From assembly GCA_964035795.1 (NCBI GenBank), contig OZ038321.1, positions 12,496,208 through 12,560,207 on the forward strand: 64,000 nt of DNA, given 5' to 3'. Both the position numbers and the translations under genes were made by a program. Positions 11,950 through 25,000 of this stretch are shown in pieces (the stretch's first letter is position 1; each line of letters starts with the position of its first letter). The notes below the pieces were generated by a model. It was not told the origin of the DNA. It did not search any database and was given only the letters and a program-made list of their open reading frames with translations. Source of the stretch: Pterobdella sp. o SKG-2022. Taxonomy: Eukaryota; Annelida; Clitellata; Hirudinida; Piscicolidae.

Positions 11950-12900
11950 ATTTTTAAGGTGCACAGTTTGCAAACCAGGATTTTTGAAAAGGTGTTTAAG
12001 TAGTGGAAAGAATTAAGAAAAAGAATGTTTCTATATGTTCGGAATGCTTTCAAAAGTGTTGAAAACAAAGTATAAATCGCAGATTAAGTGGGAAAAAATT
12101 CCATAAATAAAACAGTGTGTGAAGGTTAAAATAAATAAGTAGAAGACCGTCATTCGATGGTTTGAGACTCATGAGTCTGTCTAATGAATAAAAACTCATA
12201 TAAATGAACCGGCTAATTGAAAAATAGGAAAATAGCGGTAAACCACAGAAATTGAACTGCTCTTTTATTACAACAAGTTACCAATAAAGACGATCGAGGC
12301 AAGCGTTAAGTTAGGAATAGTAATCAGCCTAAAGAACAGTTTTAGCGACGTGGTTTTGAAAAAATTTTAATTCAAATATGCAACAGGTCGAAAGTCCACA
12401 AAGTAATGAATTGCATTAGTCGAGCCTGGAAAGGACTAAAAACTAGTCAAGGTAACGGCAATGCTGAAGGGTAAGAACTTGCTTAAATTTCTGATCACAT
12501 AGGCATGAGTTGTATGAGTTGGATGCTTGTATGATCTGAAAGGCAAAGAGAGCGAAATTAAAAATGAGATCGAAAGTTACGCCGAGTATTTTGAAGTTAC
12601 AGAAAGGGTAGCATTGTAGAACGTAATTTTAGTGAAAAGTTTACAGTTGGAGAGGAGTATGCGACTGCCAAAAAAGATCACTTCATTTTTGATGAAATTT
12701 AACATGATGTGATTATTAGGAAACTAGAATGAGTGGTGCCATCTGTCCCTTAATGAAAAAAAATCTAAGTTATTATTCTTTTCCCAAAGTAAAGATATGT
12801 GAGAAAATTCTTAGAAAGTCTAAAAGCAGCTTTAAGTTAGGGAAACAGGTGTTGTACAGGTTTCGGAAGCAAACTTAAAAGTCATAATGAATACTTCGTA
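11950..12900 (-). mobile_element. CR1/L2-like LINE, family A copy A2 (3' part)
   Basis: Minus strand, 5'-truncated. Reads KILGVTFD near 12,590, then VLSRLDxCNSLLCGLSTCC near 12,440-12,370 (RT thumb signature, with TAC changed to the stop TAA), then NACLDRLYW and the shared 3' end GTTTGCAAACTGTGCACC near 11,965. The 3' quarter aligns by eye with 520-950 of copy A1. No RT core remains. Confidence 0.7.
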
Positions 12901-13051
12901 TTTTATCTGGAACATAATCTAAGTTTTAAAACCTCAACATTGTTTTTTTTAATATTATTTGACTTAATTTATCAAGATAAATCATATATTTTTTAATATG
13001 AACATAGTTTCAATTCAGCAAGTGAACAAAAGGTAGATTAAAAATTTACAG

Positions 13052-13084
13052 AAAGGCTCTATCAGCATTACCAGAATCAAAAAT
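13052..13084 (+). other. Candidate 33-nt exon, P-type, copy 1 of 3
   Basis: TTTACAG precedes and GTAAGTTTTGATTT follows. Reads (x)KALSALPESK(I/M), entering after two bases of a codon and leaving with two. Same length, phases and flanks as 20,977-21,009 and 22,313-22,345. Confidence 0.55.
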
Positions 13085-16000
13085 GTAAGTTTTGATTTAC
13101 ATTGACTATACAATTTTATTATAATAACTAGACAAATAATAGGAACAACTGGCTAACTTTAAGATTAAATCTATTTTATAATTAATACTAGATATTTTTC
13201 AAAAACTATATATACTTCAAGTTTTTTGCACTGAATAAGACTTGGTAATAATAAAAAATTTCTAATTAAAAGCTTCCTTATATGCACACATGATAATTTT
13301 GGTCATGTGTTTTTATTAGATAAAAAAATAGTTGAAGTGGAAATAAAAAAAACATCTGAAATGTAGTCTTTTGAAAAATCAGTTCTAATGGTAAAAGTAC
13401 ATTTTTAGCAGCCGTTCTTTCAGTTTTTTTTTCTATGAGCTGCTTTTTCTTCTATTTAAGGTTTCTTTTTTAAATTTTCTATTTATCAATATTTTTATAT
13501 AATTTTAATTTATTTTTCAGTCTTGTTTATTGTATATACTCTGAATCTATGCCCTGCTTTCGCGGTTTTTTACTTAGCCTTCCAAAATTCTCTTCTTCGG
13601 ATCGTTAGGCGGCGCGTTTTCTTCCTCAATCTTAAATCTCTTAGTTTTTCAACTATTTTCAATAGTATTTTATTATCTACTACTTTTTATTTTTCCAGTT
13701 TCAGATCTTCTCACTCATCTCTTATCTCTTCTTATCACCTAAAAGCTAAATCTTCTCATCTCAAACCTTAATCTTCCAATCCATCTCATAACTCTTCTAA
13801 TCCTTATAAATTCATTGTTATCTCTTTTTTTAACGTAAGATTTCTCAATAAATGTTCTTAATCTCCTCCTTGACTCCAACCTTGACTCTAGCTTATAGTG
13901 AAACTTGGCATAAATCTGTTTCTTCTCCTCTCATCTCTTCTTGCCCTCCTTTTTAATTTTTCCAGAAACTTGCTCGTGCTCCTCAAATCTTCTTTCTATT
14001 TCTTTTTCCACCTACGAAAAAATCTGTCTTATTTACAAATCTACTTTTTTCTTCTCCAAGAGTCTAATGCTGGTTTCGAATCTTTTGTATCCTTTCTCTC
14101 TTTTTAAATACGATACTTTCACCCTGTTTATGGCTGTCCATTTATCGACCTCCATCTTCTCTTTCTTCCTTCAATAATGACTTATCTTTCTTACTTGAAT
14201 TTCTGTATACACTTTCTTTTTTTTATTTTGAACTTCATGACTATTCAATTTTTTCCAACATTGCCACTTTTTCTTTGATTTCTTTGGCAACACCATTAAT
14301 CTTTTCATCACATCATCATTTTTCATACCTCTCATTTTTCTTATCTCATTGAAATTTTTTTTTTTCAATCTTTGCTGATAATACCTAGATCTTGTCTTCT
14401 TTTGCTTTTTCTTTCCTTTTTTCTTGAAAGACTGAGCCTTTGTTTTTATTTTATACTTTCTTGGAGTGATTCTAGGCATCTCAAGCTCTATCCTTTTAAA
14501 TTCAACATCATCTATCTTCTTAGATCCAAATCTCTCTTTTTCTCTCCCTTCTTTTACGATTTTTTTTGACCATTTTATTCAACTTTTCTCCACTATTTGC
14601 AGTCTTGATTTTCTTCATGATTTCTCCTAAACCTCAATTTCTTCTGTTGCTCGTTCTTGTTTTTACTACCTTCATCGCATCAGACAGATCTCTTTTTACC
14701 TTGATGATGCCTCTCTTAAGATGCCTGTCTGCTCTATTGTTTTTTCCTGTCTTGACTACTGCAAATCTTTATATTATATTTCTCCTAAATTTATTTTTTA
14801 CCCTTTTACTGAGGTTTTCAACTCTGCTGCACGTCTTTTCTTTCATACTCCTAAACTTTCTCTTATCTCTATTTCTCAGTGATTTCCACTAGCTACTTTC
14901 TCACTTTCGTTCTTTCTTCAAAATCTGTTCACTCGTATATAATATTACTCACTCTAATTTACTTTTTCATTTTTCTGACTTCTCAGTATTTTCTAAACGT
15001 GTTGGCCTAGGATCTTCTATCCGCTCTCAGCTCTTCATTTTCTCTCTCTCATTCCTATGCTGAAACTGTTTTTTTCTCTGGTTCATTTCACTAGAACTTT
15101 CTATCTCCAAATCTCAAAATTTATCCTAATCTTCTTGAAAGCCTGAAAATTAATTTCTTCGAGCATTATATAGCAGAGCTTCTCTGAACAATGCTTAAAA
15201 GGCAATACACAGTAGAAGTGTCAAGTGTTATCACCTTTTGAAAAACATTCAAGCAGTCAATTGATTTTTAACAATCTTTTACAGCTTTTAGCGTTTAATA
15301 TCCTTCAATTTTTTTTAGAATCAAGTTTGCGAACCAAACAAAAATTTGATCTTTTTGAAAAAAAGGTAAGTCTTGAGGTGAAAGGCTGGTAAAGCATGTG
15401 CTTCAAAAACATCAACAAGGAAGTTTTTCTACAGGCAGGCGCTGTGCCATGACATTTATCACTACTGACTACTATCATAGACGATTTAATCTTTTCAAAG
15501 TTTGACGCTTTTCCAATAAATCAACACTTACACATTCTTTGTATCATATACAACAAAATTAGAAACAAGAAACTACCGAATCTTCCAAAACGAGCTTCTT
15601 CTACTATTGAGCACCATGATATGAATTTACCTCAATCAAACAGCAAAAAAGCTTCAATCCAACAAATTCAACTTTATCAAAATACCCAACGCCAAACATA
15701 TGACCGCCTCGAATACAGAAGACTTAATGAAACCCTCTTAGAATTCGAAAAAGATCTTGTAAAAATCTGAAGAACGTTTAGAATCCAATATAGGAAATGT
15801 AAGAAAAAAAATCTGTCACTTTTATTTAAAAAGAAAGTCGTTTCAAAACCTGGAAAGACCACTTTCAAGATTTACTTTTTGTTGATAAAAATGATGATCA
15901 AGATCAGTTTGGCTGCGTCAAGTTGTTTGACATAATCCCAGAAATTATTACGGCTGAATTTAGAGAAAAAAAGATCACAGATTCACTTAAGGCAATGAAA

Positions 16001-19000
16001 CAATAAAGCCCCTGACAGAGTGCGTCTCAATGAATGGGCTATATCTAGTATCGTTTCTGTGCCCAAAAAAAGAAACTTAATTCGTTGTACCAACTATTGG
16101 AGTATTATTCTAAGCCAAATACCTTCCAAAATCTACAACCGGCTTAAACTAAACAGAATCCGCCCTGTCATCGACAAGCTGCTTTGCCTTGAAAGATCTC
16201 CTTCATCTCACCTACTTGCACTCAGAAGCATCATAGAAGAATTGCATAACTACAAGAAGCTGTAATAACTCATCAATTTCAAAAAACCATTTGACTCGAG
16301 TAATGGGTCCAAATTCTAAAAACCCTTGATGCATATGGAATCCCTCATGAAATCGTCAATGCAATACGAATGATGTATGAAATAGCCTCTTGTGATGACC
16401 TCTGAAGGCAATACTGATATATTTTAGATCGATATTAGCGTCTCACAAGGAGACCAACTCGCCTTGTTTCTTATCATCATTTGCTTGGATTATACTCTCA
16501 GCACCTCAATTCTTTCTTCAGATGGATTGTCGCAGAATTCCTCCCGAGATACTTGCCGAACTTGCATTTGCCGATGATATAGCTTTGATGGAAAATATGA
16601 TCTGCAAAGCCGAGTTTCTTTTCACAAAATTTATACCACAACTCAAAATATAGGTCTCTTCCTCAATGCCAACGAGGCCGAAGCAATGCATTTCAATCCT
16701 TCTTTAGATATCATGAAATAAATGGTGACAAAATTGAAAAGACTGATGATTTTATCATTTGGGACAACAACTCTTCATCGACATTACAGATATTTTAAGA
16801 AGGGAATTTATGATTTTTTACTCTTTTCAATAAATCAAAAAACTTTTCGACGTTGACTCTGTTGAATGCTGACGCTCGAGCTACAGATGTTGGTTCAGGA
16901 CTACTTAAAGTATGTTTTGGATGTTTGAAGAAAAACTTATTTAGTCGGTTTTTATTGCCATTTCACTTTTCGTTAAATTTTCACTTGGTAAGCCATTTTT
17001 TTTAAAGCGGCTAAAAAACACGCTCTTATATATTGTATTTATGAACAGTTGCTGCTTCATTTTCAACACATAATTGACTAGATCATGTCAATAGTCTTGT
17101 TTGAAACAGTTTCACGTTTTAATCAAAGTATATAGTATCTTTCACCGTAAAATTTTGCTTATTGGTCACTCTAATATTGTCTGAAAAACGTAAAACTGAT
17201 TGTTGGCTTTTTTGTATCCTTTCTTTTTATCTTGAACTACGTTTATCGCTTCAGTCATGTTTTCAGCTACCATCGTTTTCTATTGTTTTTTATTCATAAA
17301 TACGTGGCAACTAAAAACTTTATTAAAAAAATGCTGAATTATGAAACAGATTAATGAAAAAACACGGTTTATGAAAATTTTTAAAAAGTAATGATGAAAT
17401 CATGAAAGATTGTGAGTAATATAAAGACTGGACAGAGGTATTATGTAATATACCCCTTATTACCCCGAAAAAATACCCCATATCACCCTAGCAGATGACC
17501 TGCGATGAAATCTGTAAAATTTTGAAAACTTACCAGAATTAAAAAATATAAATATAAATATGGTTAAAGTATATTCAGAAAAATAAAAATCAACAATTTT
17601 CAAAAAATATCTTAATTTTTTATATGCGTACAGAAACCCCGTTTACGTAATGTAACAGACAACGCCGAAAATTATTCCTTGTTCGAATATTCACAAACAA
17701 ATTTTTTTATTAACTATGCGTTTAAGAATAAGATAAAAAATAATTGCTTAATGGATTGATTAATTAAGGTTACCCCAGATTATCCCACTTTCTCCTACTT
17801 ATTTTGAATTTTCTGACTGTTCCAATAAAAATGAAAACTTTTTTGTTTACTGTTTCATTAATAAATACAACAATTGTTAACGTTTCATTTTTTCACTTGA
17901 ACGAATTTTTTTCAGAAAATAAGCTTTTCCTAATTTGCTTTCATAATTTGGAACTATTTATATTTTTGAAAAATATTTACAGAAACATTGAAAACCCGAA
18001 AAAAAAGAAAAAAAACAAAAAAAAAAGTGAAAATTTAAATTCATTAGACATATGCGATAAAACTTTAAATTAAACTTCATCCACAACAGTTGTCTCACAA
18101 GATAGCCAAGCATCTACAAGGTTTTTTTCAAATCAAAACATGGCAATATTTTCTTATTTACAAAAGACCATTATTTACAGTGAAACGAACGTTGAATCAG
18201 AGAAAGGTTGAACTTTTGCAAAAAAATAGTCACAACTCTATTTTTTTCATATTAAAATCGTTTTTGAAAATATGTTATGAGGAATTTTCAATACCACCAC
18301 TAATTTGAAAGTTTATCTACAAGGATTGAGTTTTCCAAGAATTTAATTACCTCTTTTTGAGAAAAAAATCGATTGTGAAATTTTTTCTATCACCAAATAA
18401 TGATTTTTTGAAAATCGAAAAGTTAAGTAAATTAAGTTTAAGACCCCTGTGTATTTTCAGGCTACATTTTAACAATCTTTCTTAATTTTTCATATTAGAA
18501 ACTTCCAGTTGTGTATTTTCAAAAAAAAACTTGGTTTTTTTTGTCTCTTGTTTCGATTTAAATGCTTTTATTCAGGTTTTCACTGTTTTTTTCAATATCT
18601 CATCACTTGTTATATTATTTCTGAACTTCATCTTTTTTTTTATTTTAAATATCTTCATAAAGATAATATAAAATATTATTTCCAAGTTTATTTAGAGTCA
18701 CTTCATGTATCTTTTTTAACTCAATTTTCTTATTTATCGTGAAATGAGAAAGATTTTAGATGCATTTATTTTTTTCAAAAAACTAAAAACTTCGACATTT
18801 TCAACTTTGTCATAATTCATTAGAATATACTAATAAATTATGACAAAGTTGAATTTTTATCTAAAATTTCCCTCATTTTACGATAAATATCAATAAAACT
18901 ATATGAAGGTTTGGTTGTCAAACTTTGTGACCGAGACTACTCCATCTCATTTCAACACTCGTTTTTTTTCGTTGTTGCTCTGGTTTTTTAACTATTTTCT

Positions 19001-22000
19001 GTTGCTCAGGTCACTTGAAAAATTGAACTCAGGCATTTTTATTCAAAAGTTTCCATTACGTTAAGTTCTGTTGAATCCTGAGAGTTATCTAAAAAATGAG
19101 GCTATTAAATGAAATTTATTTATTTTTTATTTTTTTATTTTTTTTGTTTTTTTAGTTTTCAGACATTTATGCTTTTTCAAAGCTCACTTATATATATATA
19201 TTTGGATTGTCTTCACAGCTTATTCATTTTCAATTTTGGTGCTTGAAATTTTTTTAGATTTCTTTCGGAATAGAAAAAAGCAATGAAGTTTTGTAACTCG
19301 CTGATTTTTTCTTAGTTGTTTGAGAGTTATATAGGGCTTAGCTATGAAAAGCACCAAGTTCGCATTAAGTTTGTAAGTCGCTAAAATTACAGCACAATAG
19401 GGACAGCATATGCTTTCTAAACTTTGAGCTCAGTGCAAATGGGCAAATTTTCTTTTCAGAAACATTTTTACAGTCGAACAAAAGTTTTACAGCCTGTAGT
19501 CTGAAACAGGCTTCATAATTGACAGTCGAACTTTACGTTGTAAATGAACTGAGAGAAGTGAAATTATTTTTTCAAGTTTTGAAACTTTTCTTTACTAAAA
19601 GATTTTTTTGTGCGTTGTTTGTTTATTTTGAGATATTTTCATGATATCTGGAATATGTTTTTGTTAAAATTTTTCATTTTTTATATTTGAAGCTTGCTAT
19701 CAGCAGCTTAAGATCGGAAGTCATGATAGAATTGTTGTAGCCCTTGGAGTTGAAACATTCATACAGCTATTTTGTCTACAATTGCAGAATGGTCACAAGT
19801 TTTGTTAGTTGTAGTGTGAGCTAGAATTGTATTTCTGCAGATTGAGTCTAAAGTTTTTACGGTAACAGTGTAATTCGTAGTAAGCACTAAACAGCTCGTG
19901 CATTTAAAACTATTCACAAATATTGACTCAAAGTTCTTATAATATCGCATTCTTCATTAACGCTGTTTCATTAATTTCACTTCAGTTGAAAAATAAAATA
20001 GTTATATTTTCGCTACCGAAGAAACGCCGTATATAATATAAATATAAAAAGAAAAGATAATAAATAAAAATGATTTTCATAAGTATTTCCATCCAGGTTT
20101 AAAAATCAGCTTAGCCCCTGGAGAACAACTAATTACGTTTGTTTTATGATTTATCAAATTTTATAATTTCATATCACTAAAACAACTTCTATAGATTTTT
20201 TCATTCGAAAGTGGATTTTTTTAAAAATTCATATTACAAAACTTAATAGGAAACTAACCTTTGTTTTGTTTCGGCATTTGAAAATAACTTAATTTTAAAA
20301 ATTCGTTTTCCAAAATTTTATACAGTTCAAAAAATTAACATTATCATACATTCTCTTTGAAATTTTGTATAAATAATTTGAGTTTAAAAAAATTTGAGAA
20401 AAGATTATCAAAATGTTTGTAGAAAAAACTATTGTCTGTTCGATTCTTTGTTGTTTTCAATTCAAATAAGTTATGATAAAATAAATATGCTCAGTGCAAC
20501 AACAATTAAAACCAAACCCGAGTCTTTTCTCAGGTCAAAATCACATTATAGAATAATGGAGTTTAAATGAACATTGAAATACTTGAGAAAATTTTAAAAG
20601 CTAAGATGAGCATCTATTAAAGTAAGGTTAAGTTTTGAAGTAGATGACTTCGTTAAAGCATGTCCTGTCAACTATCTTCTGATGGAAAAGCATCTGAGTT
20701 TAAACATTTCACGAAGAAAAAAAATGAAAGAAAAAATCTGAAAAAGTCTATGTGGCTTCAAATCAGTATAACAGATGTTGCGGTGGTATAATAAAGAATG
20801 GTTTTTCAATTTTGTGTAAACTATTCGTAATTTAACTAAGGCGGAAAATAAGCTCTACAACCATAAATTTTGTTTGTTTTTTCCGTTTTATTTGCTTATT
20901 GAAATTAAAAAATTTTTTATGATTAAAAACAGTGAAAATTCAACAAGTAAACAACTAGTTTATAAAAAACTTCCAGATCCCCTCAATCACAAATATCAAC
21001 ATCAGAAATGTTAGTTTTGAATTTCATTCCATACGACTTAATATATCATAAGTAAACAAAAGTATGCAGTTTACTAGCTTTTTAGAAATCAAGTTTTTTC
21101 CGTTTTGATTAAGATATTGAAAAAAAAGAAATAAATATACTTTTAAGAAATTTTTTGGATGATATAAGAAGGTATAAAACCGCTAAACTCTTGAACTTTC
21201 AAGTTAATTGAGTTCAAAAACCTCACAATTTTGTTAAAACCTGAAGCTCATTACTTTAATGGCGATAACATTATCAAAACATAGCAATATTAACATTCAT
21301 ATCAAAACATTTGAACCACGAACACTAATACAACTCCAGAAGTCTAGTGGTCACAAAAGGTATATAGGCCAAACAAACAGCTCAATAGAATAAATCATAT
21401 TAACACATAAATGATAACCACCTACGAAACAAGACATTTGACTAAATATGTATACTTTAATTAATAAAAATATATGTAAATTCTTTCGCAAGATGAAGTA
21501 CCGATAAAATATTTTTCGACTTTTAATCAAGCTTGTTAAAAAGGAAAATTTAAAAAAGTAGCAGGTTAGGAACCTCTAACAAGTTCAATTCTATTGGATA
21601 TCTATTTATTTAATTAGGTTGACATTTTATTATGTCGAGAAATAGTAGCCGCCACGACGTAAGCCCAGACTCCTTCTCTTCTTGCTCTGGCCAGACCCTT
21701 TATTTCCATGACACAATTTTTAGCCAGTTTGTTAACAAAAGTCATTGTCGTTCTTCTTCTACCATGTCTTGGTTCCCAGAGTACTAGATCTACAATGACT
21801 TCGACACTCCTTCTGAAACAGTGTCCAGCAAACCTCAAACGTCTGATCATGTCGGAGATTTTTGGCAGTACCGAGTAAAGCACCGTATTGAAGACATGTT
21901 TTCTCCAGCTAATTCTTAATGTTACTTGAAGCAGTCTCAAATAACGTCCGCCCAGTTTTTTCTCGAGGCTATTTTCTAGAGTCGATGTTTTGCACCCGTA

Positions 22001-25000
22001 TAGCATGATTGCTTGTACAGTCGCTTTGGAAACTTTTATCTTGAACTGCCGTTGTAAACATGAGTTCAATATTCGTAATAGTTATGTCGACACTTTCCAC
22101 GCTAACGCCTTTTTGATGCCCACGTCTTTTTCCGTTAAATCCATTCAAGATCTCAGATACTAATAATCAGCAAAGCATTTTTTTTATCTGAAATGAAATT
22201 AGTTTTATTGTAGCCATAATATGTTTTTTTTTTGTTTCAATTGAGAAATAGTTTCAAAAAAATTTTCAAATTAATTGTGGAAGTATAAAAAAGAAAAATA
22301 CTAAACTTTCAGGCCCGTGCCCTCCAAAACGTCACAATCTGAAACGTTAGTTTTGAAAGTTCATTAAGAATTCATTCGTTGAAATAAAACTAAGAATATA
22401 ATAACTAACTTTGCGAGTAAAAATTTTTCTATTGACAAAAAAATAATTGAAATAAAAAAATTCAAAGCTTTTTCTGAATCATACTAAAATATCTAAATAT
22501 GATTATATGAAATGTAAGATTCTGTTGGTTAACTTTTAATTATATGCAAAAGTAATAAATTAAAGATGTTTGAAAGTACTATTGTTTTTTCTAAATTATA
22601 TTTTCCATATATGAGTTTTTATAAAATATTTTAATTGAGATTTTAAGCATTGAATATTCACAGAGAACTTAAAAAGCCAAAAAAAAAGAAAAAACAAAAA
22701 AAAAAAGCAGGTGGTTTTTTTGAAAATGTGCATTAAACTTGCTTTTATCATTAAATTATTATATTTTTATTTTTTTTGTTATATTTATATTTTTATACTT
22801 ATTACTTTTTTTATTATTGAAAATCTCATTTTATAATTTTTTTTTATTTTATTGATTTTTCAGAATGTCAAATTAAATATTTAATGACTTTTTCGAATTT
22901 TCGAGTTTTTTGAAAAATTCATTCTATTATTCAACCTTGTTTCCAAAATGAGGCGTTTTCAATTACTTGAAGTCAACACAAATTCAATTTCTAAAAAAGA
23001 TTCATTTATTTCTGATTAAATACAGTTTTTATATTATATAATTTTGAGCAGCATCTGCAAGTGCTTCTGTTGAAGAAAGTGAAGAAACTTTGAGGTTCGC
23101 TTATCAATAATCCGTTTGTTGTTGTTCGTCGATTCGTCTTCGACTATGACCATTAGCAACAAGCGTTACATATACAAAATTTAATTCATTAATTAAGAAA
23201 ATTTCATTTATACAGTTTTTGTTTTTAACTGTGCGTCCGCAAATGACTGAACAGTCCAATCTGCGCCAAAAAACCTATTCTACAAGTTTGGCACTAGTGA
23301 GTAGGGAGTCAGTCAGGTAGACTTTTTTCAGCTTTCTGTCTCATTTGTTTCTCTTTTGCAGCATCCAGCTGTTTTTTTCAAGCTAAAGTGCACTTTTGTG
23401 GGTTGTTTTACGCCAAAAAGGCCTGTCAAAAGCAGCTTTTCAGTACGGAGAGACGTCTATTTTGAAGTCTTTTAGACGCACCTTCAAAGAGTCTCTATAG
23501 CGCTTGTGTGGAGCTTTTCTTTGACCATTTATGAGTTGGCCGTTAAAAAGTTGTTTTGGAATTCATAAGTCTGCCATACGAGCATCATGACCAGCCTCTC
23601 GCATCTGTGCTTCACGAATCATCATAGTAACAACAATGGAAAAATTTTCCTATTCTTAAACATCAGTTTTAGGGATTATATCATTCCAGCGTGTGTTAAA
23701 AAACCTGCAAAGACATCGAGTGTGGTACTGCTGGAGTTATTTTTCATTACGTCTGTAGGTTTTGTAGATTTTTACAGCTCGAGTAGTGTGGTCAGAAATA
23801 CGGTTTTGTAGACTGACTTTTGCGGACTTTTTTTCTCGTTTCCGAAAACCCAACTGGCTTTGGCAAATCGGTTTTTGACCTCACCGTCAATGTCTGCAGA
23901 GCAAGAAAAGGTAAAATCTGACTCATTTACCTTATTCCTTTTTTTTGAGTTTCCCGTCATTGAACTAAGTCTTTATCATGTGTAGCCGCATCTTGATTTT
24001 TGTGACAACGAGGTGGTGGTCTCACCATGACGTGATCAATTTGAATATGTCTGTTTGTCAGAAGAAACTCAGGTGGTTTTGTGTCATTGTCGGTGCAAAA
24101 TGAGCATGCCTCCAATAACGAGACTATTGGTGGAGCAGAAGACAGCTAGCATCTCTCCATTTTCTTTCATTTCCCCAAGTCCGTGTTTTGTTTTCTCGTG
24201 CTCTCAATCAGTGTTGTCTGATTCAACTCTCGCATTTATGTCGCCCAGTAGGATGATTATGTCATGGTTCGGGCACTTGTCGTAAATTGATTAAAATTGG
24301 TTGTAGAAGCTGTCAGTCCTTTTTTTACAATGTTTTGGTGGATGCATAACACATAACAATACGCTTGAAGCGTGATTTGAAGCGGGCTGTGAGGATGCCG
24401 TCTGAAACAGGATGCCAATACGAACAAGGTTTTGGCCACTCTCTTAAACAATATAAGTCATACACCAGTTTCATGGCGTTCGTTTTCGTTTTTTCTCTGA
24501 ATAAAGCAGTCTTTTCTGTTCGCAATTTGGTTTTTCCATTACCAATTCAACTTTCTTCGCACATGCCCAAAAGTGTGAAGTTGTATTTTTGCATCCCTCT
24601 TGCTGCTTGTGCAAATTTCTCTGTCTTCTAAAATGTTCCCACATTCCATTATTCTAATAGAACGGACTTGTGTGAAAGCAATCTAAGTTTTTTTCAAGTG
24701 TTTCTTGGTGAAGATGGGTCATTAGCCTTGCGGCTCCTTGATGGGCCTGGTTACAACGCGTCATAAATTTTCTCAAACTACAGTTCTATCTGAAACAAAG
24801 AATATTGGTTAAAATTTTTGTTGGATTCTGTAACTACTTTTTATTCAATTTAAGGGTAGTTGATTCGCAGCACAACTTTTAACCTGGAAGGCCAGAAAAC
24901 ACCGTTTTGTCTAGACTCTATTCTTCAACCTTTTGAGCATAGTTGAACCTTTCAAAAACCAAAGCTTTTAATCATATAGTCTTGGGAGCCACTCAAACAC

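Noticed and set aside
14171..14479. 102-codon Lys-rich minus-strand protein
   Set aside because: Antisense of a pyrimidine-rich LINE whose plus strand carries recognisable RT thumb motifs.
16840..16909. Exon ending at GTATGT (LLNADARATDVGSGLLK)
   Set aside because: No pyrimidine-rich acceptor, and it cannot join the neighbouring gene 2 exons without a stop.
17804..18073. 89-codon single-exon gene ending in Lys runs
   Set aside because: The Lys-run part is better explained as a spliced exon (17,983-18,026) with an AG acceptor, a GT donor and a 63-nt intron to an in-phase partner. The upstream part is T-rich intron-like.
24055..24631. Plus-strand frames of 76 and 88 codons
   Set aside because: Antisense of the LINE endonuclease (minus strand reads GDINARV, HGLGEMKENGE).
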